Below, piece by piece: positions 1 to 10,426 of a DNA stretch of 64,000 nucleotides. Positions within the stretch are counted from its first letter, which is position 1. Each line of letters starts with the position of its first letter. The stretch lies in the NCBI GenBank assembly GCA_032433765.1, contig JAVIAB010000049.1, positions 18,592,768-18,656,767 of the forward strand. Reading direction: 5' to 3'. The position numbers and the translations under genes are program-made. Source of the stretch: Megaustenia siamemsis. Taxonomy: Eukaryota > Mollusca > Gastropoda > Stylommatophora > Ariophantidae. A model generated the notes under the pieces. It made no database searches and was not told where the DNA came from. It worked only from the letters and a program-made list of their open reading frames with translations.

Positions 1-365
1 TATAACATTCTTTATAAATACATTTTGTTAACTTTTATTTGATATTTGAGCATATTGCTTGTTTATATTTATTTCTTGGAGTTTGTGACATAACATATGA
101 TGTTTGAAAATATTTACAACCAATTACATCAAACAGATTTTAAATTATAATGATCTTTTTGCATTGCTCCTTATTTGTTTGTGTTTAAAATTGGTTGCCT
201 ATTTGTGATTCAGTTTTATGTTATTGTGTCTGACATTCTTTATTCAGAAATATATTTTTAAAAAATACATATTGCATCCTGAAAAGTTATTGTTTGTCCA
301 CCACGTGTTGGTGATGTTCATGCTCTTACTACTCTTTATTAAGTTTGTGAGTTATTTATGGATTA
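1..365. other. Left edge, nothing recognised
   Basis: AT-rich intergenic sequence without open frames or recognised repeats. Confidence 0.5.
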
Positions 366-980
366 TCTCCATTACACTCCAAACATGCCACTAGGTGCTC
401 AGATCCCCTCCTCAGCAAGTCCCGCAGAATCCAGTGACTGACGATTCCAGTTCCGTGTTGGTTGATAAGTCTTTTTAAATGCCCGATAGGTCTCTTGTTT
501 CTGGCTGTGCCCATCTTAACTCCCATCACTTTCATCCGAAGGACTGATGTAGACTCATGGTTGCTGAAGTCCTGTGTCCTTCCCTCATCTCAGAGGACAT
601 TAATGATGTCCACCTGATCCATTGGTTGACTGTCTTTGACTACAGCGAAACCAGTCAGCCTGCTCATTCACTTCCTGCTTTTCCTGTGTGTCCAGGGACT
701 GAGTCAAAGGTGACTCTATATATCTGATTTCTGCACTGCTTGTGAACAGAGCCCGCCTCCACCGTTCTTATCATGCTCATTGAATCACTTGGATGTGACT
801 CCAACCAGATGAATGCCCTGGTCACTTCCATCACCTACATCATCAGGCTACTTGTGATCAAAGCGCGAACACCGCTGTCTGCAGAGTGTGCTGCAAATAC
901 CTGTGCGCTCATTTGGTGTCACATTACAGGTCCGTCTGTATAGACGACTGCATCTTTCTCATCTATGTTGTCCTAGAAGA
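366..980 (-). mobile_element. nLTR-7, longest RNase H copy (decayed)
   Basis: The minus strand follows the copy at 13160-13617 from its 3' end (366) and continues further 5' (to about 980) into the front of the RNase H domain. Frames are broken throughout. It is the most complete nLTR-7 copy in the window. Confidence 0.72.
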
Positions 981-1359
981 AGGTGCTGACCTCTGCATTT
1001 GACCATATATGGAAACTGTTCCAGAATCTCAGACTGTTTTCAGACTCCTTATTAAAGTTTGAAGATGACTGATGGAGCGGTACAAGCCCTGAATTATCTG
1101 TTGCACTGAGGATATGAGTGAGTTGATTGTTAGTGTGAGAAAGTTTGAAGCCTGGTGGTAGTGCACTGGCTTGGTGGTAATGTGAATATGGATTCTATCT
1201 CTGCTTGACACAGTCATTTGACCTGGCCGAAAAAAGTGGCAACCTGGTTCAGTGGGGTGAAGACGGTAAATAACCATAGGAAAAAGCACTGGTCACCTCA
1301 CCACCAAAATGTTGTGGGCCCTTGTTTGGTGAAGTTTAATACATCACTCAATTTGGAAG

Positions 1360-1841
1360 ATCCTGTGCAATCCATTTTTGACAATAGAGACAAGAAAAAG
1401 AGTTCTTAAATGTTATGTAGAGCCAGTCTTAACATATGGATGTGAATCCTGGACAATAGGACAACAGACAAGAAAATCACTGGTGGCTCTAGAAATATGG
1501 TTTTACAGAAGATTGAGAATACCATGAGCAGCTAAGAAGAGTAATGAAAACATTCTGAAAGAGGTCAAAGCAAAAAGAGAGCTAATTTCCAATATTTGGA
1601 AGAAACAATCATCAGTTTTTGGCCATGTAATGAGAAGGGAACAACTGGAATATATTGCAACAACTGAGAAAATTGAGGGACGAAAAGATAGAGGGAAACA
1701 AAGAGAAAATATACCAGACAGCTTAAGAGAATGGCTTGTCAAAAGGTCAACAACAGAAATGATAAATAACTGTCGAGATCGAAAGTTGTGAAGAAACATG
1801 ATCATCTACGCCAGTAGGCTTGGTATTTGATGATGATGATA
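1360..1841 (+). mobile_element. nLTR-1, 3' part
   Basis: It encodes QSIFDNRDKKKSS (frame-shifted from ..NPFLTTETRKRVL), YGCESWTIGQQTRKSLVALE, then the HVMRREQLEYIATTEK region and the terminal block before (GAT)n. It is 5'-truncated and frameshifted. Confidence 0.86.
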
Positions 1842-1849
1842 ATGACACA

Positions 1850-1972
1850 GTTTACCAATTATTACTGTTCTTACAACAACATCACAGCTTCTACAAGTCA
1901 TGTTGCTGTTCTTACAACAACACCACAGCTTCTACAAGTCATGTTGCTGTTCTTAAACAACATCTACTACCG
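1850..1972. repeat. 41-bp tandem repeat, three copies
   Basis: Unit: ttcttacaacaacaccacag, cttctacaagtcatgttgct, g. The last copy is truncated (ttcttaaacaaca). Confidence 0.9.
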
Positions 1973-1974
1973 CT

Positions 1975-2100
1975 GAGTGACTGGGTAGTCTAGAGGTAAG
2001 ACATTTGCCTCTGGACAGGAAAATCCGAGGTTTGAATCCCTCTACAAAAAAAAAAATGTCTAAAATGAGGCTGTGAAACCTTCAAGACTACAAGAACAGT
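1975..2100 (+). mobile_element. SINE-C head
   Basis: gggtagtctagaggtaagac (box A-like) and ccgaggtttgaatccctcta (box B-like), followed by an A-run and a divergent body. It matches the head of the SINE at 49245. Confidence 0.65.
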
Positions 2101-2364
2101 TGGCAAAAGTTCCTGCTAATAAAGAAAATAGTTGGGTGCCTCGGTAGCCTAGTTGGAAAAACCAGAGACAAATAATAATAAATGAATATTATTATAGAGG
2201 GAAACTTCCGAGGCGATAATCAGCGAATCAATTCAGAGGAAGAGGTATGTTTACAGCACTCGGAAAAAAATTACAAATAATCAACAACAGAAAAAAAAAA
2301 TATGGACCAAAGCCGTACTCAGTGGCACAGCGCCTTGCCACGAAAAGCCCAACGCTAGGGAACA

Positions 2365-2690
2365 CTGCCACTCAGCTAACTGAAAAACCACCTATAGCTA
2401 GGCTACCGACGTTCGGACAACCCGTGTTCGATTCCCGCTGGAAGCAGTGTGAGTTGTGCTCGTGGTTGGAAAAAGAAAATACCCCCGCAGTCGACAAAGC
2501 CTCAGCAGCTGACAGAAATAGGTACCCAGGAGTACTCTGGGAATGTAAGGAATTTCGCCTCGCATCATGAGTTTTGATGCTTGAAGCGACCCTATCTAGA
2601 AGTCTCCGAACACTTCTGGATAGGCGGCCGAGCACATATGGATGAAAACTAGAATATTAAGACGCCGATTCAAGTCTCGTACTTGACTTT
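2365..2690 (+). mobile_element. SINE-B copy
   Basis: tagctaggctaccgacgttc and gtgttcgattcccgctggaa form the 5' tRNA-like part. The body includes gctcgtggttggaaaaag. The second tRNA-like part is ataggcggccgagcacatat with box B-like gattcaagtctcgtacttga. A second, very short piece of the head lies at 2138-2165. Confidence 0.78.
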
Positions 2691-3228
2691 TCATCATCAT
2701 CAAGTATCGGGCATGCTGGCGTAGGTGATCATGTCTCTCCACAACTTTCGATCTCGACAGTTATTTATCATTTCTGTTGTTCACCTTCTGCCAGGCCACT
2801 CTCTTAAGCTGTCTGATATATTTTCTCTTTGCTTCCCTCTATCTCTTCGCCCCTCGATTTTCCCAGTTGTTACAATATATTCCAACTGTTCTCTTCCCAT
2901 TACATGGCCCCCAAAAAATTATGGTTGTTTCTTCCTAATATTAGAAATTATCTCTCTTTTTGCTTTGGCCTCTTTCAGAACGTTTTCATTACTCTTCTTA
3001 GCTGCCCATGGTATTCTCAACATTCTTCTGTAAAACCATATTTCTAGAACTACCAGTGATTTTCTTGTCTGTTGTCCTATTGTTCATGATTCACATCCAT
3101 ATGTTAAGATTGGCTCTACACATCATTTAAGAACTCTTTTTCTTGTTTCTATTGTCAAAACTGGATTGCACAGTTTCTTCATTTTTTTTTTTTTTTTTTT
3201 TTGAAAGCTGCTTTTGCCTGAGCCATTA
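2691..3228 (-). mobile_element. nLTR-1, 3' part
   Basis: The minus strand encodes the AQAKAAFKK, YGCES and VPWAAKKSNENVLKEAKAKR regions and the GHVMGREQLEYIVTTGK block. (GAT)n begins at 2691 directly against the SINE-B end. A long A-run (T on the + strand, 3182-3201) interrupts it near its 5' end. Confidence 0.85.
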
Positions 3229-3436
3229 CTTGATCTTTACCTTTAAGAAAAATCCAGATTTATCTTATTTTCATGCACTAAAAGAACATTTTCTTCACCA
3301 GTACTTGTATCAGCAAAAATCGTTTCAGTCTGTAAAATTAATGATCACTAACACAATATTCCCTATACGTCACTTGGCATGACCGGGGTGGGGGGAAAGA
3401 GGGGGAGGGTTACTTTACTTTTTTTTTTTACTGTAG

Positions 3437-3503
3437 ATAAAAGATTGTGGAAGGACATGATCGCTTACGCCAACCGGTATGGCACATGCTGATGATGATG
3501 ATA
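3437..3503 (+). mobile_element. nLTR-1 3' tip
   Basis: The last ~65 bases of an nLTR-1 relative (agattgtggaaggacatgat, cgccaaccggtatggcacat) with (GAT)n. The same variant tip (ccaaccggtatggcacatg) is at 43322. Confidence 0.8.
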
Positions 3504-3796
3504 TAGGTCTCCAACCGGATCAATTATCTTTTGTTGATATATATCTGAATCAGTTATCAATTTCTGCTATACATCTGATTCAACAATCAACTTCTGTTAC
3601 AGACCTACATCTACTCGGTGTTTTTATTTGTGATTTCTCTCTACTGCAACCATTCTGGTCTTAACAGCGAGGCCCGGCTTGAAGCGTCAATTACTCATGG
3701 ACGGAAAAAAAGTATGAGTACCTCCGAAGACGGAGTTATCTGCCTGTGCGGCGAGGGACCTCTGTGCACACGACTGCCAGGGAAAAATGGAGTAAA

Positions 3797-4064
3797 AAAA
3801 AAAAGTAAAGTACCCCCCGTCACGCCAAGTGGCGTATAGGGAAATATGGTGTTAGTGACCCTATATTTTACAGACCTTCAGCACATGATTTTTGGGGTAA
3901 TGTGGTCGGTATTACGCCCGTGCTGCTTCGTGCTGCTTTTACTTTCCCAGAAAAAATCCGGTACCCATTTAAGGCTGGGTGAACCCGGAGCCGTCGGTTG
4001 GGATCGAACCCTACCCCTTGTCCGTAGTAGTCCAGTTCACTAACCACTGAGCTATCGCGGCTCC
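3797..4064 (-). mobile_element. SINE-A copy nested in SINE-C
   Basis: Minus-strand SINE-A with the ggagccgcgatagctcagtg start at 4064 and a 3' end beside an A-rich run. A tRNA-like sequence (4095-4172) lies just upstream of it within the same inserted block. Confidence 0.88.
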
Positions 4065-4094
4065 TACTAATTTTTAGGGAATTAGTAAAACCCA

Positions 4095-4172
4095 GGTGTC
4101 CTCGCCAGGATTACGAACCCCGGCTGTTGCCGTGGTAAGCCAACCGCCTATCGATTGCGCTAACCGGACACC
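4095..4172 (-). mobile_element. tRNA-like sequence (SINE head or tRNA relic)
   Basis: The minus strand reads ggtgtccggttagcgcaatc ... gaggacacc. The 7-base ends GGTGTCC and GGACACC pair perfectly like an acceptor stem. A box A-like ggttagcgcaatcg and box B-like gggttcgtaatcc are at tRNA-like positions. The 78-nt length and the poor fit of the anticodon arm argue against a functional tRNA, and I do not assign an isotype. Confidence 0.5.
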
Positions 4173-4393
4173 CTGAAAAATGGAGTAACACGCAAAATTC
4201 AGTTCCTAGTCTGTAGGGATTTTGTCAGATGTAAAAGCTGGTGAACGCAACAAAAAAAATTAATTAATAAAAAACCGACATCTGAATCCGGCAATTGCCC
4301 CAAAATGTTTGATATCTTTCTGTGCTATTCTTGCCTTTTCAACCCTCTGTTGGGGCTTAGATTATTAACAAGTGCTCTTCAATGCTCATAATG

Positions 4394-5065
4394 TAGGGTG
4401 ACCATTCGTCCCCGATTTCCGGGGACAGTCCCCGGAATGTAGAAGTTGTCCCCGAAAGAAATTTGTCCCCGATTTCAGTGAAAAAAATAAATGTTCATAC
4501 ACGGAATCGGCCCTCTTTTAAAGTAATCACTAGGACTCAGGACGTTACTGAGTTGTGTTTCTTTATCCCAGACTGGGCGGCATTAGCAAGAAGATAAAAG
4601 AGAAGACTTGGACGCGTTGTGTCGGAGATAGCACTTTGAACTCTTGAAGCGAGGTGCTACGTCACTTCTATTCCCACCACTCACTTCTATTGGGATGGGT
4701 TTAATTTTTTAAAAAGCAGACACTCTCTCTCTCCCCCCCCCCCCCCACCCCTGCCTTTCCGGACATCTCCCGCCAAAGTATCTTTCCCGGCCAATTTTCA
4801 AATCAGTCCGAGTGTAATGACAGTACAGTGCAGTCGTGTTTTATATACAAAATTTCTTGCGCACACACAGTCACACACCCACCCACACATATTATAAATA
4901 TATATATAAATAAATAAATATATATATGTATACACACACACAAACATATATATCGACCGTCCCCGATTTTGTGGGACAGTCTCAGAAATAAGCAAAAAAA
5001 TCCCATGAAATGTAAAAAATATGACAAATGTCCCCGGAAACAATGGAAAAAAAATGGTCACCCTA
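4394..5065. mobile_element. hAT-type non-autonomous DNA transposon (672 bp)
   Basis: The inverted termini are tagggtgaccatt at 4394 and its complement ending at 5065. The subterminal regions are also inverted (gtccccgatttccggggaca on the left, ccgtccccgattttgtggga on the right). A perfect 8-bp target-site duplication, tcataatg, is at 4386-4393 and 5066-5073, the size made by hAT-superfamily transposases. There is no transposase frame. The interior is simple sequence: a C-run at 4734-4746, CA repeats and (TA)n. Confidence 0.92.
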
Positions 5066-5144
5066 TCATAATGACCTATCTATCTTTCGTTCGCCTGAAG
5101 TATTGTCTATAACTGCAATGTCGTTTCCTGTATAGATTTTACTG

Positions 5145-5850
5145 TCTTTTATAATTTTTGCAGTGGCCCATATAGTTTTGTCTGTAGTGTTGTATCTATG
5201 GGCCAATGGATTTTCCTCAGTCTACTATATTCAGTGCAGTCTTGAAGTATGTGTTCAGCAGTCTGGGGCACTTGTCCACATGTACAAGTAGTTGATGTGC
5301 CGATCTTGAATTTTGTATACAAGTGACTATGGAGTCGATTGTGTCCTGTTCTGAGGCGTATAATGATAACTTGTTCATATCTATTCATATTATGAAAGGC
5401 ATCCTGATTTGGGGCTTGTGGTCTCCTAATTGATTTGATTATCTGTTTTTTTATGATGGTATGTAACCGGTGTATCTAGTTGTGTGCCTGTTGCATTTTC
5501 CTTTGTCAACTGATCTGCCCTCTCGTTTCCTTCTATTCCATAGTGAGATGGGATCCACTGCAGGTCTAGCCTGTGATGCTTGTAGATTTCAGTCAATACG
5601 GTCTGCAGATGTGGCAATTTTCTGGATTGTAGTGCTTGGAATGCTGATCTTGCATCTGTCAAAAACACTACAGGCTGTGGGCTAAGATTACTGTTCAGCA
5701 GTTTTTCTATGGCCAACTTTATTGCTTGGATTACTACATCGTAATTGTGACAATATTTCCCTGTTGCTATTTTATTCATATCCCTAGTGTTATTTGGGTA
5801 CTCTATGTATGTATGCACCTGCTCCCCCATTCTTTACTGCATTCTGTGCT
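5145..5850 (-). mobile_element. nLTR-8, RNase H and C-terminal region
   Basis: The minus strand encodes an RNase H core (VVFLTDARSAFQALQSRKLP, LDLQWIPSHYGIEGNERADQ) and, after a frame change near 5420, the C-terminal Cys-rich block NRLHSHLYTKFKIGTSTTCT, CGQVPQTAEHILQDCTEYSR. It is 5'-truncated and frameshifted. Confidence 0.83.
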
Positions 5851-5944
5851 GATCCATCCGTTATGACCACGAGTAGCATGACGATGGAGGTGCTTGCAAT
5901 GACCATGGCATTCATCTTTTTAGAGTAACAAGACTATACCCACG

Positions 5945-6435
5945 CCAGCATATTGAGTTATTTGCGGGTCATCATCGTTGCACTACGAACATGTCCATAG
6001 GTGCTCAGATCCCCTCCTCAGCAATTCCCGCAGTGTCCAGCGACTGACAACTCCAGTTCTATGTTGGTTGATACGTCTTCTTACACGGCCACTAAGTTTC
6101 TCATTTCTGGCTGTGCCCACTTTAATTCCCATTTCCATCATCCGAAGAAGTGATGTGGATCTGTTTTTTGTCGAACATACAGCATACTGAGTGATTCGAT
6201 AAGCAAGAAAAGTGGAGACTGGCTCTGTACGCAGGAAATGGGTGGAGTTGTTGCGAAAGTCAAAAATACGTAGGGTCACCTTTGTCTACGTCCCTGAAGA
6301 AAACTTATCAACAAACACAGAACTGGAGTGATCAGTCGCTGGATACTACGGTACTTTATGACATTGAGATCTGAGCAACTTTGGACATGGTCACATGTTC
6401 AGAGTGCAAAGATGATGACCCGCAAATAACGCAAG
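5945..6435. mobile_element. nLTR-7 inverted pair ending at the SF3A1 promoter
   Basis: 5945-6177 is a minus-strand 3' end (GSEHLWTCS, RRRINQHRTGVVSRWTLREL, NRSTSLLRMMEMGIKVG). 6178-6435 is plus-strand: the RNase H piece (gaaagtcaaaaatacgtagg, cacctttgtctacgtccctg), an internal deletion, then the same 3' end again up to gatgatgacccgcaaataac. So the 3' tip is present in both orientations, and the plus one stops about 100 bases before the SF3A1 start codon. Confidence 0.78.
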
Positions 6436-6533
6436 TTTCCGTAAATAATCGGCGATTTGCGTTTGAACGACGACTTCCGGTGAGACACCATTTTTGTTGA
6501 AACAGTGTTGTCGTCGGTCGAGACACCGTCGAG
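6436..6533 (+). promoter_or_regulatory. Putative SF3A1 core promoter and 5'UTR
   Basis: These 98 bases separate the end of a retroelement fragment (about 6435) from the start codon. A CTTCCGG motif at 6474-6480 matches the ETS-type site common in animal housekeeping promoters. No TATA box is visible. An in-frame TGA at 6498-6500 shows that ATG 6534 is the first usable start in this frame. The transcription start itself cannot be located. Confidence 0.4.
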
Positions 6534-6645
6534 ATGCCGTCCATAGACATTCAGCCCAGACCCGTTGAAGATGTGGTCGTTGAGGAGACAGCCCCACCGA
6601 TCAAGTCAACAGTAGGGATAATCTATCCACCTCCTGAAGTTAGAA
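6534..6645 (+). CDS. SF3A1: SF3A1 exon 1 (N-terminus, start of SURP1)
   Basis: This exon encodes residues 1-37 plus one base. The start is the ATG at 6534, with an in-frame TGA 33 bases upstream. The conserved VGIIYPPPEVR motif just before the first SURP module is at the exon end. The donor at 6646 is GTATCC, which departs from consensus at +5. The phase-1 end (A) joins AT of exon 2 to make the Asn of NIVDKT. The residues before the motif (MPSIDIQPRPVEDVVVEE) are poorly conserved, as expected for this family. Confidence 0.93.
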
Positions 6646-8179
6646 GTATCCTTTATCATGTACTGTAGTTTCTTAATAGGATAGGTTTTTTTTTCACGAT
6701 AAAAATGCACACTCTAACAGCAACTCTACTCTCACTCAAGACTCTGACACTGACTCTTTTAACTACTCAACTGTCTAGTCTCATAATAAGTCTGTCTAAG
6801 ACTCTAAACTGAGTAAACTCTAAGACAGACACAGTATGCATAATGTATGAGGAATAATAGAACAAAGAAGTATGTGTATGACTTGTACTGCTCTAGTCTA
6901 AAGACTCTTCTAAAAATTGTACTACTAAAAAACTATATATAATAATAAACTATTAAACAAAAGATTAAAAGGCAGGGTAAGTCTTGTAAGTTGAGTCTCA
7001 GTCTGTACTCTAACTCACTACTCAATTACTACTAGTACTAGTAGTACTAGTGCTACAACTACACAACATTAATTGTTGAAAAAAAGACTAGATACGATAA
7101 CGATAACGATATAAAAATAAACAACAGATGGTGGGATGACAGCCTGGATATAAATAATAAAATATAATATAATATATATGATGCAACTTGCACAATCTGT
7201 ACACAAACTCAAACTGTGAACGAATCATCTGGACATGACATATATAGTATAGTTATGTCTTATAATCTTTAAGGCAATACTTCCTGTGTAATACACACTT
7301 ATTAAAATACTTGAAGTAAGTTGAAGACCCTCAACAATTGTATATAATAATAGTACACTACAGTGAGGGTGATGTAGTAAGTAGTCATTAAGTCATTAAT
7401 AAAGAAACTGGAATGATTTCAAGGGAATTTATATATCATATATTATGATATATGCATATCGAATAACAAGTAGGGTGATGTGATAGCTTTCATTTTCAAG
7501 GCCCTAATAATAGACTACTAATAGACATGACAGTGAGCAGTCAGTGTGTACACATTTCATCTTCTGTTGAAAGTGACTGAACACCTGTGAGTTTACCAAA
7601 AGTACTGTGATAGCAGTTCTAGTAACAATGACATCTTTATATAGACCTTTAGTGGGCAGGATAAACAAATAAGGAACTATAAACTATGCCTCCCAAACAG
7701 TATTCTACACCTACTTGGTTCCATGCCGACCACTTGACACAGGATTCGTTACCAAAGGGTTTAACACATTGTAGCCACGCAGTTTTCCAGAATTTAAAAA
7801 AATTTCAAATAATACTGTGATAAAATAAATGAAAATTGATCTAAAACGTGGTTTTTGTTGGGCAATTTCGTCACGCAGTTGGAAGTGTGGGTAATAATAG
7901 AAATACAAAGTTTTAGTGGAAATTATACTATGGCAAAAACATTGATAAATTAAAAGCTGCAAATTGTTGCTTTTGGGCTCAATGTACCTGTTACTGGAGC
8001 CGTATTGTGGCTCGTAGTTTAGAATTTGTTAATGATGTGAGTATAGGATATGTAAGGAAGATATTAGTTTGTGTTGTTAGTTGCAGGAGAACAGTGCAGT
8101 ATTTAATTTTCCATCTCTCCACAGCACAGTTTTGGTCCCTTCCCAGCCAGACACAAATTTGTAGATTTTCATACAGGAA
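6646..8179. other. 5' part of intron 1, no recognisable element
   Basis: This is AT-rich sequence with short simple stretches, for example tactagtac-type repeats near 7030-7050 and at-rich runs near 7160-7180. No coding similarity or mobile element was recognised. Short open frames near 7711-8225 show no conserved motif. Confidence 0.5.
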
Positions 8180-8410
8180 GTACCGGAATTTTTGGGGCAT
8201 GTTAAAAGACACAACAGCCTACTAAAAGTAATATTAGAAGGAAAAATACAAGGTAAAAGAGGGCGACCAAGACTAACATGGACGAGTAACATCAAAAGAT
8301 GGACAAGTCAATCTATGACAGCCTGCACCATCAAAGCAAGAAACAGAGTAGAATGGCAATCCATGGTAGCCAACCTTCGTTGCGGAGAAGGCACTCGATG
8401 ATGATGATGA
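8180..8410 (+). mobile_element. nLTR-2, 3'-terminal fragment
   Basis: This is a 5'-truncated non-LTR copy encoding only the C-terminal GHVKRHNSLLK..RGRPRLTW region. It ends in (GAT)n. It is flanked by the target-site duplication tttcatacaggaa at 8167-8179 and 8411-8423. It closely matches the 3' end of the longer copy that starts at 8514. Confidence 0.88.
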
Positions 8411-8513
8411 TTTCATACAGGAAACCTGTCTGTTAGGTTCTGGCGAGGAGAAGTTTCATTTTTCTTGTTACAGCTGGTAGCAGGTGTGTATTACACAGGG
8501 AGTAAAATGGGAG

Positions 8514-9602
8514 TAAACAAACCAATATATGCCTTCTTTATAGACTACACCAAAGCTTTCACCATAACCAACTTATAGACTGCCTAAAGGATATAAATCT
8601 AGACGACGCAGACATACGACTAATATGTAATTTGTACTGGGAGCAAACAGCAATAATAAGATATAACAAGGAGAACTCTACACCCATGGGCATAAAAGAG
8701 GAGTAAGAACAAGGATGCATCCTATCACCAAGCTTGTTCAATCTATACACTGAGCAAATCTTTAAAAACATCTCAGAGATACCAGGTCTAAACATTAATG
8801 GAAAGATAATCAATAACCTGAGATATGCTGATGATACTGTTCTACTAGCAGAAAATCCTAAAGACCTACAACAATTGCTTAATGTGATAAACACAACAAG
8901 CAAAAAATATGGACTAGAAATGAATATCAAAAAGACTAAAACTATGATCATAAACAAAGAAAATTCTCAAGACCTACAATTAAATATCACAGTTGAGGGA
9001 ACACATCTGGAGACAGTCCAGAGTTACAACTACCTAGGACATACTATAACCAATGATGGAAAATGCAAAACTGAAATAAACAAAAGAATAGGTATGGCAA
9101 AAAGTAATTTTAATGCCATGAAAAATATACTAACAACAAAACAAATATCAGCAGGGCTGAAACTAAGAATGACAAAATGTTACGTCTTCTCAATATTCTT
9201 GTATGGTGCTGAAACATGGACATTAGACCAGAAAACAGAACAGAAAATTGAAGCCTTTGAAATGTGGATTTATAGAAGAATAGGTAGAATTGGATGGAAA
9301 CAAAAGATAGCAAACGATGAAGTTTTAAAACAACTGAAAATAAAAAGAGAACTGCTGAACACAATTAAGACAAGACAAATGAAATTTTTGGGGCATGTTA
9401 AAAGACACAACAGCCTACTAAAAGTAATATTGGAAGGGAAAATACAAGGCAAAAGAGGCAGACCAAGACTAACATGGACAAGTAACATCAAAAGATGGAC
9501 AAGTCAATCTATGTCAGCCTGCACCATCAAAGCAAGAAACAGAGTAGAATGGCGATCCATGGTAGCCAACCTTCGTTGCGGAGAGGGCACATGATGATGA
9601 TG
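8514..9602 (+). mobile_element. nLTR-2, longer copy with RT palm and C-terminus
   Basis: This is a 5'-truncated non-LTR retrotransposon, RTE-like by overall appearance. Reverse-transcriptase motifs occur in order: FIDYTKAF near 8547, QGCILSPSLFNLYTE near 8713 and the catalytic LRYADDT near 8818. They are followed by the YLGHTITNDGK, YGAETW and GHVKRH..GKRGRPRLTW blocks. An open frame runs from 8734 to 9594, but the upstream part has a frameshift and a stop near 8704, so the copy is dead. It ends with (GAT)n. The target-site duplication aaaatgggag is at 8504-8513 and 9603-9612. Confidence 0.9.
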
Positions 9603-9664
9603 AAAATGGGAGCAAGTAGTGGTGTGTAATGTACACTCCTACAAAGTATAGTGGCAGATTTACA

Positions 9665-9782
9665 AAAAGGGATCTATCTATCTATTGACCTTTCGAGCCG
9701 TAGCCGGCCCATAGGGCATAGACCAAAATACACCTTCTCCTATCTGAATTTTTGTTCTTGCAGTTTTCTTTTAAAGAACAAA
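9665..9782 (-). mobile_element. nLTR-3, 3' tail fragment
   Basis: On the minus strand this is the untranslated 3' tail of nLTR-3: the segment containing gccctatgggccgg, then cggctcgaaaggtcaatag, then (GATA)n. It carries no coding part. A-rich direct repeats resembling acaaaaagg flank it and may be the target-site duplication. Confidence 0.75.
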
Positions 9783-10015
9783 AAAGGCATGATACAAAAT
9801 ATTGATGTCTCAGCCTACATGCAGCCTTCTTCAGAAAACAAGGACAACACAAACAGATGGAATGAAATTGTTTGTCAGACCCTTATTACTCACTGCAGTC
9901 TTTTATTTTTTTCCCCCACATTTTATTAACACATTAGTAATAGTTGACATCTAATTTTTTTTTAAAACAGAATTATGTATTAGCACTTTTATATTCTTTT
10001 AACAAGTATTTTAAG

Positions 10016-10180
10016 ATATCGTTGATAAGACAGCCAGCTTCGTCGCTCGTAATGGGCCAGAGTTTGAGAATAGGATTCGTCAAAATGAAGTTAACAATCC
10101 CAAGTTTAACTTTCTGCAACCAACTGACGCTTACCATGCATACTACCAACATAAGGTCACAGAGTTCAAGGAAGGCAGAG
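10016..10180 (+). CDS. SF3A1: SF3A1 exon 2 (SURP1 module)
   Basis: This exon encodes residues 38-92 and contains most of the first SURP module: VDKTASFVARNGPEFENRI, then NPKFNFLQPTDAYHAYY. SURP modules are small helical protein-binding folds. The acceptor ttttaag precedes 10016 and the donor is GTAAAA at 10181. The end is in phase 1 (AGA|G), which requires the microexon at 12506 before exon 4 can be read in frame. Confidence 0.96.
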
Positions 10181-10284
10181 GTAAAAGTCTCACACCATTT
10201 TGTGTTCTTGTTATTTATTATTATTATTCTGTGTTGCACTGTCACTGTTATCATCATCCTTAAATATTGTACTTGCTCTGCTGG

Positions 10285-10426
10285 TGTCTATGCGTGTGGA
10301 AGCTGGAAAACAACAAGAGACATAGAAACAAAGTTGAGCGCATTAAAAAATAAATGTCTAAGGAAAATACCTGGTATAGCGTGGGATGAATTCAAAACAA
10401 ATGAGGAAATTAGAGAAATCACCAAT
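10285..10426 (+). mobile_element. nLTR-3 internal fragment
   Basis: This short piece encodes the region ACGSWKTTRDIETKL..NKCLRKIPGIAWDEFKTNEEIREI, recognisable from the better copies at 36043 and 37781. Both ends are truncated, and an nLTR-6 copy in the opposite orientation starts immediately after it. Confidence 0.8.

Larger units (their letters stand above)
3660..4262 (+). mobile_element. SINE-C body split by a nested insertion
   Basis: 3660-3797 (gtatgagtacctccgaagac, ctgcctgtgcggcgagggac) and 4188-4262 (gatgtaaaagctggtgaacg) are the two halves of a SINE-C body, comparable to 49330-49710. The insertion between them carries a direct duplication, gaaaaatggagtaa, at 3782-3795 and 4175-4188. 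Confidence 0.75.

Noticed and set aside
2725..3047. Hydrophobic protein-like frames (SLHNFRSRQLFIISVV...), seen several times in the window
   Set aside because: They are the antisense of the nLTR-1 coding region, and reappear wherever that element is inverted (31864, 52554, 62722).
4095..4172. Functional tRNA gene
   Set aside because: Although the ends pair, the anticodon arm does not fold convincingly, no isotype can be named, and it lies inside a SINE insertion.
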